Made by a program: the position numbers and the translations under genes. Positions 19,824 to 36,741 of a stretch of DNA of 64,000 nucleotides are shown here, piece by piece. Each line of letters begins with the position of its first letter. Position 1 is the stretch's first letter. This DNA comes from Echiichthys vipera. Its lineage: Eukaryota > Chordata > Actinopteri > Perciformes > Trachinidae. The stretch lies in contig OY829648.1 of the NCBI GenBank assembly GCA_963691815.1, forward strand, positions 24,184,123 through 24,248,122, read 5' to 3'. The notes beneath the pieces were generated by a model that worked only from the letters and a program-made list of their open reading frames with translations, was not told where the DNA came from and did no database searches.

Positions 19824-21675
19824 CACTAGAGATAAATAAAAAATAGAACAATGTATTATTCTTAATTTATTCTGAAATATTTTTACTTTTTTATTGTTAC
19901 AAATTTAGTGGGATATCCGCTGTGGCTATATCACTGCTGTAATAGCATGTTTTTTAAAATAACCAAGGAACAAAATTAAATAACAGAAACCACTGTGTCA
20001 GAAGAGAAGATTCAAACAATGTTTTCTTCTAAAGGATTAAAAAATGAACAGGAAGTGTAGAGGCCACAGCTTTGAATGACTTCAGCACATCTGCGCCCAC
20101 ACGACATCACTAGTTTCTCACACTGCTCTGGTTTGATCTTGGTCCGTTCTGACTCGGTCTCTTCCTCAGTTCAGTAACTGTAGTGGGTTTCTTAGTCATT
20201 ACTTTGTTGCCAAGGACTTTCCAGAGATTCTCTATGGGATTTACATCTGGACTGGCCATTTCATTGTTTCAATATTCTCAGCTTCAAGAAACGGCTTCAC
20301 CTGTTTTGCAGTTTGACATGGGACATTGTTTGTATCAAAACTGCAGCTGATTGGGAGACAGTTTCAGTGAAGGTATTGCATGTTGCTGAAGGAGGTTCAC
20401 ATAAACATTTGCATTCACCCGCCATGTAGCTGAACAAGAGGCCCAACTCCTGCTGCAGAAAACATCCCCCAAACAATGACACTTCCTCCTCCAAATTAAA
20501 CTGACTTCTTTACACACTTTGGGTTCAGTCTTTCCTCAGTCCTACACTGAACATAATGTTTCCATCAGAGACGGATAAATTGAAAGTACTCTCATCACTG
20601 AAGTCACTCTGGACCAGTTCTCTGTTCACACAACATGCTCCTCAGCAAAGGCAAGTCTCGCCTTTTTATTCTTTCTGCTAATGAGAGGTTTGGTCACTGC
20701 AGAGGGGGCTTTCAGTCTGAATTGTCGAAACAATGAGAAACAGTGTGCAGAGTCAGATCCTTGCCCTGTTCAGCGCTGAACTGGCGAGCAACTCCAGCTG
20801 CAGTGTTGATTCGATTCCCCATTTAGTATTTGCATGATCCTGTCCTCTCATGCACGTGTTTTACTTGGACGACCGGCCTTTTTGAGGGACTTAAATGAAT
20901 CTGTGTCCTTGTAAAGTTTCAATATTCTTGAGAGGGTCTTCCCTTTGGCTGTCATCTGGACAACCTGCTGTCTCAGGGTTTCAGTCTCCTTAGAGCAGCC
21001 CGCCATCTTGGAAAGTAACTATGGCCCCGTTTACATGTAAAAAGTTATCTTTAAAAACAGAGACATTTTCCTGCATTTGTGCCCTTCGTTTACTTGAAAT
21101 TAAAGAATTTGCCTCTGAAGATTATTCTGTCTAAAAACTCCAGCCAGGGTGGAGATTTTGAAAAACTCCGGGTGTAGTTGAGTTTTCTTCAGCCGATGCC
21201 AAAGTATGCGCCAGAACTTGTACCTGTGTCGTTTCATCATTGGTTAACGCGGGCTTGAGCTTCTCTATACTTTGCCACCTACAAGTTTGGCATACTCTTA
21301 ACAGCATATATACAAGGGTTAGTGTAAACGAAAAAATCCCTGAAAAAACTGACAGGTGTGCACAATGTTATTTATGAGTAGCCGGCCACGTGTAAACGTA
21401 GCCTAGGAGAGCTTCCAGATAAGTAGGGTGTGTCCAACAATTAAGTAAATTGTCACCAGGTGATTAACAGATTAACACCAATAACTGGGAGGGATCTGAA
21501 AGGGTTCTCTAATTTTGATTAGTGCATGTTTCACAAAGTAAAGGTTTTGGTTGAAGTGCCTTGGTTATTTAAAGAAAACATGTTAGGACAGCAGTGGTAT
21601 AGTAACAGCGGATATTCTATCAAATTATGAACAATAAAGAATAATAGTATCGTTCTCTAATTTTGATCTCCAGTG
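19824..21675 (-). mobile_element. Degenerate Tc1/mariner-type transposon with nested insertion
   Basis: Terminal inverted repeats of roughly 130 bases: left CACTAGAGAT..., right ...ATCTCCAGTG, each next to TA (19822-19823 and 21676-21677), the Tc1/mariner target. Inner TIR blocks GGATATCCGCTGTGGCTATA and the inverse GTTATTTAAAGAAAACATG also pair. The minus strand carries transposase remains: KPLISRKNKKARLAFAEEH, VCKEVSLIWRRKCHCLGD, LQQHAIPSLKLSPNQLQF, then NPIENLWKVLG and KPTTVTELRK nearest the left end, the usual Tc1 order. Stops and frameshifts break it everywhere, so it is inactive. Without the insert at 21023-21403 it would be about 1.47 kb, close to Tc1 size. Confidence 0.88.
21023..21403. 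mobile_element. MITE nested in the Tc1 copy
   Basis: It begins GGCCCCGTTTACATG and ends CACGTGTAAACGTAGCC, whose inverse is GGCTACGTTTACACGTG. The related Tc1 copy at 40500-40974 reads AAGTAACCAGGAGAG at the same place, an empty site, whereas here AAGTAACTA is separated from TAGGAGAG by these 381 bases. A 2-3 bp target duplication (TA or CTA) is consistent; the superfamily is unresolved (PIF/Harbinger is possible). Confidence 0.75.
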
Positions 21676-21689
21676 TACAATCGATACTG

Positions 21690-23520
21690 CTTTTAGCCCA
21701 TCTAAAACACACTTGCACCAGCAGTTTGTTTTTCTCTTTATTGGAATTGCGGTGTAGTAACGTAGATGCCATAAGATTCACTGTGGCACAGCAGGTTGGT
21801 TTAGTTGTGATACTAGAAAGGATGGTATGGTTGAAAGTATTGTTTAGGGTTGCTGATGATGTGGCTCTGTTTCGATTAAATGTCTATCAATAATAGTAAT
21901 AATAGTACGGAGTCCCAGAAAAATCCCTGGGGAGACATATTTTGCGCTCCTGCACAATAGCTTTTGCATTACTTTGCAAGTATTGTCCAGAAAGAAAACC
22001 TTTCAGGGGCTCGCTAGAAGACCTGAGCGATATCCCTGCACTCAACCCTTTCGGTCTCCGGTGCTTTTTTTTAAGTCTCTAGTTTGAGTATCTGCATTGT
22101 TGTGCAGAGCATCTGTGGTAAAATTATGTTGACAAACCTCTTCATGCTATGTGGACTACTCCTTTTTGGAACTGATGAAACTCCATGGATTTTTTCCTTT
22201 TTCTCCTGCTGTTGTAGTTTGTGGTGGTCTGTAATGCATGCCCATTTAACCAAAGTAAGAAATGTCAGTATCAACAGCACTTCCATAAGCTAAACTCCTT
22301 TTTTGTTGTTTTTCATTTCTCTTGTTCAGGCTGGACTGATGAAGGTGCTTATTATGTGCCCATAACTGGCAAAAACAATGCAATATTACCTGTTTTTAAA
22401 CTGCACACCTGCTTTTTACTGTGTTGCCTGTAAGACAATTTAAATGAATATAACATTTGAACGCATATCATTTGACAGTTTTGTGCATAGATACAAAAGC
22501 TGTATACAGTATAGGTGTTTAACTTGAGGAGCGTTTTACATTCATTTGTAGATATTTATGCCAGTTTCTTACTGTGTTTGAGATGTGTAATACTATATGT
22601 AAGGTGCCTGAAGACCAGTGAGGTCATGAGTCTGTTAGTGGTTGATACTGGGTTTGCATTTTTAAAGTTTCTGGGCTTTTTTTTTTATTAAAACATGTTC
22701 TCACGGTTTTGTGCTCGACCTTCTCCCTGTTTTTGTGTATTCATTTTTAATATTTGCACTATAATCCTCTAGATTTAAAAGGAGCCAATGGGTGTTTTAT
22801 TTATATTTGCTGAAAAGTATCTTTGAAGCCCTTTAAGCATACTTTGGCTGGGTTGTACATAACATGGCCAAAAACAAAGTATCACCTGTGTAGCGTTAGA
22901 GCATGGTGTGATTTCAGTGACTCCTAGTGGTAGTAAAAAAAACAGTAAAACAAAAAAAAAAATAGCCTGCAAAGGAACACATGGGACAGTCTCAGAATAT
23001 ACTGAAAGCTACTGAAATGAAATCACATGGGGTTAAACTAACTTTAAACTTTCATCAGTCTGACAGTAGCCCTGGTGTACAACTTTGAAGCCAGAGTGAC
23101 TCAAAGCACATCTGATTCTGTGGGCCCAATGTGATGTCATGTTTGCCAGATGCGACAGAAGGGGGAACTGCTGCTCCACTGTAGTGTATCATCAGCTGCA
23201 ATGTCAAGTCAGGTCCAGACCAAATACAAAGAGGTTGCAAGGTTGTGACACCAGCTTCTCACAGTGGCAATCTTTTCACACAGACAGACAGAAGTACAAA
23301 GTATTAACACCTGGCATAAAGCTCAAAAGTACCTCTATGGTAGTTTCCCACTACATTAGGTGTCTCAAGGACCACATTTAGCTATGACTGACAAACACAG
23401 ATACAAATACTCACAAGTTAAAAACTTAAATAAAACAAAATATCAATAGAACTAATTTGAATCGAATTACAGTTGAATACTGGAAACAATAAGACAACAA
23501 TAAGTCATTTAATATCACAA
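21690..23520. other. Intergenic region, no gene recognised
   Basis: No family similarity on either strand. Several plus-strand frames of 65-80 codons (21663-22433) are hydrophobic and AT-rich without a recognisable domain. The slc35d1 3' UTR (minus strand) probably starts near the right end of this interval; its exact limit is unknown. Confidence 0.4.
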
Positions 23521-24815
23521 CCTGAACAACAAATCCAAAAGAATACGTCATGTCAACAGGTTTTTTTTAATGTAAAAATACACGTGTTTCAGCTACAAAT
23601 CCATGGTTACTGTGTTTGAGATGAGATCAGCATTAAGAATTCACAAGCCCCTCCACCTACAAAATTAATATTAGTCTTTAAAAAAGTAATAAATATAAAA
23701 TTAAGTAGGTAAAAATGTAAAAAAAAAAAAAAAAAGCCATTGCTCGTACCTGACTATTAAAAGGTTTTAGAAAACATTTATCTTGTAATACTTAAAAAAC
23801 CTGAAATGTACATTTCAGAACAATACAATAATCTCAACAATGAATGTAACAGGAGGTGAGGCAACTCAGTTTCACCATTTTGCAGGTGCTACCTCATTTT
23901 AAAAGTGCGATAACATTGTGTCAAGAAAAAAAAAACAATTGGATCCCCCTTCTACACATAACAAACCATAAGTATCGTTTGTTAATTCTGCGTAGAGAGA
24001 ACCAGTTACAGCCTTGCAGAGACCACAACAAACATTCTGTAATACTGAGGGAGCAAAATGTAAACTGTAATCTTAAATTATCTCCTAAAAGGAGGCAGCA
24101 ACATTTATTTAAAGCCACAATCCTTGATGGAAACTGACAGTCACTGCCCATCCACTTTGGTTGTTTGAAGGATGAGGTTAGATCACTGTCATTATCGTTC
24201 GTCTGTGACAAACTTGTAAGTGTATGCGCAGAATTCAAAAGAAATTTAATAAAGACTGAAACAACAGATAATGACAGTGTCAGTGCATCTCACTGTACTT
24301 AGAAGGCATCTTAAGTTACATTCCTTGTAAACAGTGAAACAGAAAAGGCAAAAAAACGAAAGAAAAAGGATTGTGCCTTTAAAATAACCATTACTTAATA
24401 GTCCCATGATTCATCAGTACACACCCATGCATAAATAACACAGAATTCCAGCTGTTCACTCCTGAATTCAGGAAACATTACGTCATCCTGACATTTTACT
24501 TTAAACGTTCAGTCCGTCTCAGGGTCCGGAAATGTAATATAAATATTATTGGTTCCATGTTTCCCTTCTTCGCAATGCTTACATGTACAGTATCAAAATA
24601 CAAATATTTAGAAAGAAAACAGAATCTAAAAACCAGCCCACAATCCCTCTGGAGGGTTCGTAACCGTGGCAGCAGTGGGAGCGTTATGGTGACGGTGTGG
24701 CTCCATTCCAATCATCCCACACCTTTGCTGCTAAAGTACTCCATAAATAAAAGTCTTACTAAAAATAGAGTTTTCTTGTTCATCAGCATAAAAATAGAAA
24801 AATCCAGTGTCTCTA
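23521..24815 (-). other. slc35d1 3' UTR (extent inferred)
   Basis: Non-coding sequence directly downstream of the slc35d1 stop codon on the minus strand. A poly(A) run of about 18 bases lies at 23719-23736 (plus strand). No conserved coding block. Confidence 0.4.
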
Positions 24816-30576
<5,761 letters not shown>

Positions 30577-30636
30577 CCCCGACAAGTTCTCATTCCTCTG
30601 TGAGTGTCGGCTCTTCCCCTGCCATCACTTCACTCA

Positions 30637-30666
30637 CACACGCACGCACGCACGCACGCACGCACT
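30637..30666. repeat. (ACGC)n tandem repeat at the slc35d1 5' end
   Basis: About seven ACGC units, CpG-rich, about 60 bases upstream of the slc35d1 start codon, within the likely promoter or 5' UTR. Confidence 0.9.
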
Positions 30667-30852
30667 CACGTCGACGTTTCACAACTTCCGCCTTCAGTCT
30701 GAACACACACACGCGAGAACTCCACTCATTCAGCTCAAAGTGTGTTTGCCTTAAAGCTATCATTGATTATTACTGTGCTTTTTGAAATCTGGAAAGAGAA
30801 ACAATATGTGAATATACAAATGTGGAACATTGTATTAACAGAAAAACAGGTA

Positions 30853-31400
30853 AATTCAATTCAATTCAATTTTATTTATTTATAAGTTTTCTTATTAAAA
30901 AAATACAGTTCTTTTATTAAAAAGGTTCAGTATAAACATTACTTTTCTTACATGTTCTACAGTTATATACATTACCAAAAATGTATTTCTAAATGTAGAA
31001 ATAATAATGACAAATTAAAATGTACAAAGTCAGTAAACCATAAAAAGGGAATGAAGAATAACAAAAACAAACATATGGGGTCCGCTAAACTGAGGGAGTA
31101 AATCTGAGGTTGTGAAGTTTTCCATAGTGGTCAAATATGATTTCAAATCTAAATCTTTAAATATATACAAGGGGATAGTTAGTTTATGGGAGGTTAGAGA
31201 TTGATCAAATGAATTAGGTTATGTATGTAGGTACTTCTGTAAATCAAACCGAAAATAAGTCACATGAAAACAGTCCTCAAAAACATGTTCAATAGTCTCT
31301 CCCTCCCACAACTTTTGTCCAGGAATGTACCATGAAGGGCACTTCCTGGTTTTTTCATCTTACATGTGATCTGTATAATCCAATCACAATTAGGAGGTCA
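30853..31400 (-). mobile_element. Minus-strand retroposon 3' fragment
   Basis: It opens with AATTCAATTCAATTCAATTT followed by TATTTATTTATA, the inverse of the AATTGAATTGAA tails of fish non-LTR elements. GTCCAGGAATGTACCATGAAGGGCACTTCC further in looks like retroelement text. No frame survives. Confidence 0.4.
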
Positions 31401-31544
31401 CATTCAAAATTGATAAAATATGTAGACTATAAACTCAATTATGTTAATTATATTTCCTGACTTCCCACAGTAAACATGTCCTCACGCAACATTGAAACTG
31501 TTTTATATTAACAGACCAGAGCCAAATAGGGTCTAATGTTTGAA

Positions 31545-31960
31545 ACATTAAAGGGGAACTACACCCATTTTCAAAGTTCAGTCATGTTTTTCCTACACTC
31601 TAAGACCAACATATTATTAAACATGAAGAACTCTTTTCCAAATCCAAAAACCAGAGTGATAAAACTCACATTTGTGATGCCATTAGGTATAAAGCGTGGA
31701 GCTGCTTCATAGACAAGGAGTTTTGAAATATGTTATAGATGACACAGAGCACCCAGTATATGGAAACATTTTCTGTTTCACAACTGACAACACTACAATG
31801 GAATAAGCTCATTTGTGAATAAAGAAGAAAACAAACAAAATCAGTCTCATTCATTGTCTATGGAGAAGCTCCGCACTCGAGACTTCTGTAGTTTGACTTT
31901 GACAGAGAGCAGCTCATGTTCACTAATATTGATTGAACCTTTCTAGGCTCTGGAGTCTAA
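31545..31960. repeat. Unclassified interspersed repeat
   Basis: It starts AAAGGGGAACTACACCCATTTT, an opening I associate with a common fish MITE. It ends in AT-rich sequence without a clear matching terminal repeat. Confidence 0.35.
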
Positions 31961-31967
31961 GTCACGT

Positions 31968-32500
31968 CTAAATAGTCATGAACCTGGAGGGATAGCACAG
32001 GGCTTGAGCCCTTTTACAGCCATGATTCATGATGTCAGGAGGCGGCCGGAGAGGTGGGAGGAGGCAAAGGACTTGTGAGGTTTTAGCACATGAAGAACAA
32101 GGTTCTGGGTTCGCAAGGGGGGGGTTATTGATGTTATTGATGTGTTTCGTCCAGGTCATGTTGTTTTGAAATGGTATACGGAGGAATGTTGCTTCTTTGC
32201 TGATACTGATTTTGTGATTGTTGAGTGACAGGTTGATGTTGTTGGTCTGCAGGTGTGGGTTTTTTTTGTAAAGAGGATGCATTGGGTCTTGACAGGGTTC
32301 AGTTTGATTCTCCACATGTTTGTCCAGGTCTCTATTTCAGTGATGCATGTTTGGAGTGTCTTGGCTGCTAGGTTTGGGCGTTTTGAGCTGGACCAGTAAC
32401 AGAGGTCATGTGCAAACTGTGAGACTTTGGCTATGGTGGCTGGGGGGGTAGAAGATATCAGTTATGTGTATGAGGAATAATACTGGGCTCAGGCTGAGGA
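31968..32500 (-). pseudogene. Non-LTR retrotransposon reverse transcriptase fragment
   Basis: Conceptual minus-strand translation, with frame changes, gives in order SAQPEYYSS, VSQFAHDLCYW, ETWTNMWRIKLNPVKTQCIL, LRIPFQNNMTWTKHINNI and SCAKTSQVLCLLPPL. This follows the core and thumb order of reverse transcriptases: FAHD is a mutated F/Y-ADD catalytic box, followed by the WxxxW..KLNPxKT and MTWxxHI blocks of CR1/L2/Rex-type LINEs. It is truncated on both sides and interrupted, so dead. Confidence 0.7.
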
Positions 32501-32559
32501 AATAACATATTGGAACTTAACTTAGGTGGTGTTTCCCCCTTAACAACGGCACTGTTATA

Positions 32560-34389
32560 AGTGTCTCAATAAGCCATGACAGTTTGACAGGGACTGAGCC
32601 CAGCACACACAATAAAAGGACCTGAAACTGAAGCAGCTCAATGGAAATCAGCCATCCTCATTTTAAAGTTCATACTTATTAACACATGCTTTCCCTTACT
32701 GTCACAGGTCAAAATATCCTTTTTAAAGGCTTTGGATGGTAGAGAGTAAATGCATGGTCCAGAAATAAACATTTAACTTTGTTAATGGTGAGCAACATGA
32801 ATTTATGATCCATCCTGCATTTATTCATGCATGAAATGATCCTGATTTTTACGTATTCATCAGGCATCACTTCAGAATAAGATTTGTACCCTTATTAAAA
32901 TGTGTTACCGCTGTCTCTTCTGGGGATAAAAGAGCAGGCCTCTTTAGAAACATTACAGACATTTAGTATAAGAATAAGATGGAGCTGCAGGAATATAGAC
33001 CAAACAATGTGGACACAAACATCTGATCACACAAGGAATCTTTACTCTTTCCAAGTCATAAGGCTGAATGTGATTATTTCAGCTAACGGAACATGTCATA
33101 CAACATTTATCTGAGATGGTTCGTTTTGAATATGGAAAAAAATGTTATTTTGTGTGCTTGTGCTGCGTGGATTTACAAGAAAAAAGCCCCAAACAAAGGA
33201 AAAGGCACATAACCCAGTACGCAAGATTAACTACTTGCCTCTTATCCTTCAGCTATCTGTTCTTCTGACACTGTCTCTGCTCTGTCTCAGGTAAATAAGG
33301 GCCTGGAGACTGAGAGACTCCAGTGGGATCAGGACAAGTCCCACTGGAGTCCATAAACAATAAACATATGCTTGAGGAGAAGCAGGAAGAATGGGTAAAA
33401 AAACAAAACAAAAAACAATGATAGCTTGAGACATTTATGGATCTCGAGTGGAGCCAGATGGAGGAGATCCAGAAAAAACACAGAGATCACTCTGGAGAAG
33501 ATCACTCCAGCTCTTTGTTTACTATTTGCATAACAAAAGCTACATACAGACCTTCACGTGAGAATTCAACATTTTAATTTAATTCTCGACAGATTAAAAC
33601 TAAGTGATAAAATATGATGGTCACTGTAAACTCTTACTCTTTTTAGACCAATGGCCACCAGATGGAACCGGCCCATATCCTTCAACATCCTAGAAACCTT
33701 TTAACACAATGTCATAATTATGGGAATATTTGGGAGGAATTGTTTACAACATTTGAAAAGAATCACCCTTATTTCTGACAGAAAAAGAGAAAATACCCCT
33801 CAATCTGGGAGAAAATAAGTAATGTGCAGTGTTGGCTGCTAAATATGACACTTCCTGTCACAATAAGAGGCAACCAGTATGTTACCATGTTCTGATCACC
33901 AGCACCGTCTCCTTTGCTTATATTACTTGTATTTAATTATTCCATCATCTATTTTATTCTGTTATATAATACTGTACTGTTATTCACTTTATGTTGTGTC
34001 AATTTATTGCATTGTACTTTGTTAATTGTGCTTTGGTAACACATTTCAGATGCCTTTCCACTAAAGCCTTTTGAATTGAATTGAACTGAATCCAATGGGA
34101 GTTTGTTTTCACTTGTATTTCAGTTACTCTTCAACCATTACGTCCTTGGGAAAAGAACATTTACAGCTTATGTCAGAGAGCGTAAGCATTTGAGCGAAGC
34201 TGTGATCTAATTATTACTTCTCATTACATGAACACCAGATGAAGGCCAGCTCCTTGACCTGACCTCAGCCCGTGTGTATTTTGGCAGGTGGCGGTAGGAC
34301 AAAAACCTGACGTGTCTCTGATAAGAATTGTGTCTCTGCATGTGCCACGTTGCTGAACAGACAGCAGAGTTGTCGGGTCAAACCCTCAT
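32560..34389. other. Intergenic region upstream of aqp12
   Basis: No coding exon recognised. A plus-strand retroposon tail ends near 34085 (CTTTTGAATTGAATTGAACTG). The ~300 bases before 34436 should contain the aqp12 promoter; GATAAG occurs at 34320, but I cannot assign a regulator. Confidence 0.4.
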
Positions 34390-34435
34390 TCATTTCTTTT
34401 GGAAAAGACGCAGCAGGGGACAGTCGATCTGAGCC

Positions 34436-36297
34436 ATGTCTGGACTGAACGCATCTCTCGGATACTTTGTGGCTGTCGTCATTTTTTTAGCCGTCGTACG
34501 AACACTCCTTAAAAAATGGCCACGGTTTAGCTTCATTTTGGAGTTTGCTTCCTCTTTCATGCTGGTGGCATGTTGGCTGGAGGTGCAGACCATTGTGGAG
34601 GTGGGTGAGTGGGCCGGGGGCTTGGGGCCTGATGTGACTCTGACCATACTGTTTGTGGTGCTGCTGACCCACGGTGTAATCTGTGGTGGTGCGTCAGGGA
34701 ATCCCACCCTTGTTGTGCTGAAGTTCCTGCAGCTGGAGGCCACCACCCTGCCCACCCTCCTCGCTGTTGCAGCTCAGTTTCTCGGGGCCCACCTAGCCCT
34801 TCTTGTAGCTGTGTACTACTGGAGTCTGGAGCTGACAGACATGCACATGATCAAAAACCTAATGGCTAGAGAGTGCAGCACATCTCTGCTGGTCTCTTTG
34901 CTTCAGGGTTTCTTCACCGAGTTTGTTTGCACGCTCATCTTTCATCTAGTCCATCTAAGCCTGCGACGCAGATCTGCTCTGATCCGGGTGCCCCTGATCG
35001 CTGTCCTCCTCACTTTCCTATCCCATACAGGTAAGTTGCAGCTGAACCTGGCCCTGGTCATGATTGCAAAACAAATAAACATTCAAAAACATACTCGTAG
35101 AAAGAAAAAAAATGGAACGTTGCAATTGTAGATATGAATAAACGAGTGCAGGAAAATTACTGGAATGCAAAATGAAACATTTGAATTTTTGAAGGCCCCA
35201 TACTGCGCTTTTTTCAGGTTTATACTCATTTTTACTCAACATGTTTTATGCTGTTAAAAATAAAAATGTCTCATAACGTCTGCCTAAATATACCTGTATT
35301 CACGCTCTGTCTGAAATGCTCCATATTAGTGGCTGTCTCTTTACGACCCGCTTGTGAAAAAACCAAGTCTGCTCCGATTGTTACAGCTGTGCCATCGCAA
35401 CTGTACAGAAGTCCTGACAGCTTGTTTAAAGACAGTTTCTGAACGCGGGCAGTGTGCATTTTTGTGCAGACTGAGCGTTTTGATACTCTCAAAGTATTTA
35501 TATAGCACATCAACTTGCTTTAGAGTACAAAGTGACTTGGAAATCTCACTTCTTACAATATGTGACATTTAAAACTTTTGCAAATTAACCTAAATTAGAG
35601 AAATATGAAGACACACTGGGAAATAAGGCAACAAACACTCCTCTTGCTGAGTATCATGAGATCAGTTTCTGTGCATGTACATAAAATGGACTGAGAATTT
35701 TCACTGTGTTGCCTGTTAAACAGTAGCCTAAATCACAAGCAACCTTTATTTAACCCTCTAGTTGATCAGTTATGCTTCTGTGTATCCACTGAAATTAATT
35801 GTTGTTCTGCTCATTTAGTATTAACCTCTTACACTGGATATTTCATTGATATTTTATGTTCATGATCAGGGTTGTGCTTCAATTTATGCAAATTAACACC
35901 AAATTATGAGTTCTAACATCTACTTATGGACATAAACTTTGTATGTCGGTTCTTTTTTCCAGCCAGAGGCTACACCTCAGCTTACGTGAATCCCTCCTTG
36001 TCCTATGGCCTCACCTTCCACTGTCCTGGATTTACCTTCACAGAGTACGCAGTGGTCTACTGGCTGGGCCCTCTCACGGGTAAAACTACATTCAAATGAA
36101 ATATATGTGCATCCTGTGTCTGTTCTGTAAAAGTGAACATGCTGTTTACGGTGAACGTCTGTTTTCTAGGCATGACTCTGGCTCTTCTCTTGTACATGGG
36201 CCATATCCCAAGGATCTTTGCCAAGAACCTACTTTATTTTCAGAAGACACGTTTCAGAGTGCCAAAGGGGGAAAAAGCAGAAAAGAAGAAAATGTGA
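34436..36297 (+). CDS. aqp12: Aquaporin 12 (superaquaporin)
   Basis: Intracellular channel of the AQP11/AQP12 superaquaporin subfamily; mammalian AQP12 is found in pancreatic acinar cells. Three coding exons: 34436-35030, 35963-36079, 36170-36297, phases matching, 279 residues (human about 295). Start MSGLNASLGYF parallels human MAGLNVSLSFF. Other shared blocks: EVGEWAGGLGPDVTLTILF, LTHGV, TDMHMIKNLMA, EYAVVYWLGPLTG, RIFAKNLLYFQK. Six hydrophobic helices with two half-helices can be traced. The first pore motif is NPT (residues 89-91), as in human AQP12. The second is NPS (208-210), where NPA is usual. The C terminus is a basic, lysine-rich tail. It converges on rpp21 with 444 bases between stop codons. 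A dispersed repeat occupies intron 1. Confidence 0.94.
35188..35575. repeat. Dispersed MITE-like repeat, copy B (pair with 9845-10185)
   Basis: It begins AGGCCCCATACTGCGC and carries the same ordered blocks as copy A (CTGTATTCACGCTCTGTCT, AACCAAGTCTGCTCCGATTG, GAGCGTTTTGATACTCTCA, TTTATATAGCACATCAAC). In aqp12 intron 1; copy B is longer at the left. Confidence 0.7.
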
Positions 36298-36741
36298 AAG
36301 AAACTACACTTTTCACCCTCCCTAATAAACCTTTAAGGAAAGTACCTGACAACAAATGGTTAATGGCCAAGATATTTTTACTGTACAGAAAATGTAAAAT
36401 ATGAAGAAGAAAAAAAACATAATAAAGACAAATAAATTGAATTCTTCTGGCGGTTTTGAATAAAATCATCACCATCAATGCTGTGACCAACATGTCTTGC
36501 TTTAAATTCTCCACGTGAAGGACACCACATGGTTGCCATCTGTTGGTAGCATCAAAAATCACACTGCAGCACAGCCGTACACACTGAACACAGTACTGGA
36601 AATGATCTCACAGAAGTAAAAACAAGTTACAAAATCTGTAAAATTACTAAAATGTAACTTATAAAGCCACACTTATCTTAACCCAAAAAAAAAAAGAGAA
36701 ATATCAGCCCTTCACATTTCTCTGTCAGATGGGGGGAACTC

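Noticed and set aside
20297..20517. Two overlapping minus-strand frames that look like protein fragments
   Set aside because: They are Tc1 transposase remains, annotated as part of the transposon and not as host genes.
21663..22433. Series of hydrophobic plus-strand frames downstream of tmem205
   Set aside because: AT-rich, short, no domain and no consistent splice chain.
34390..34755. 121-codon minus-strand frame
   Set aside because: Antisense shadow of aqp12 exon 1.
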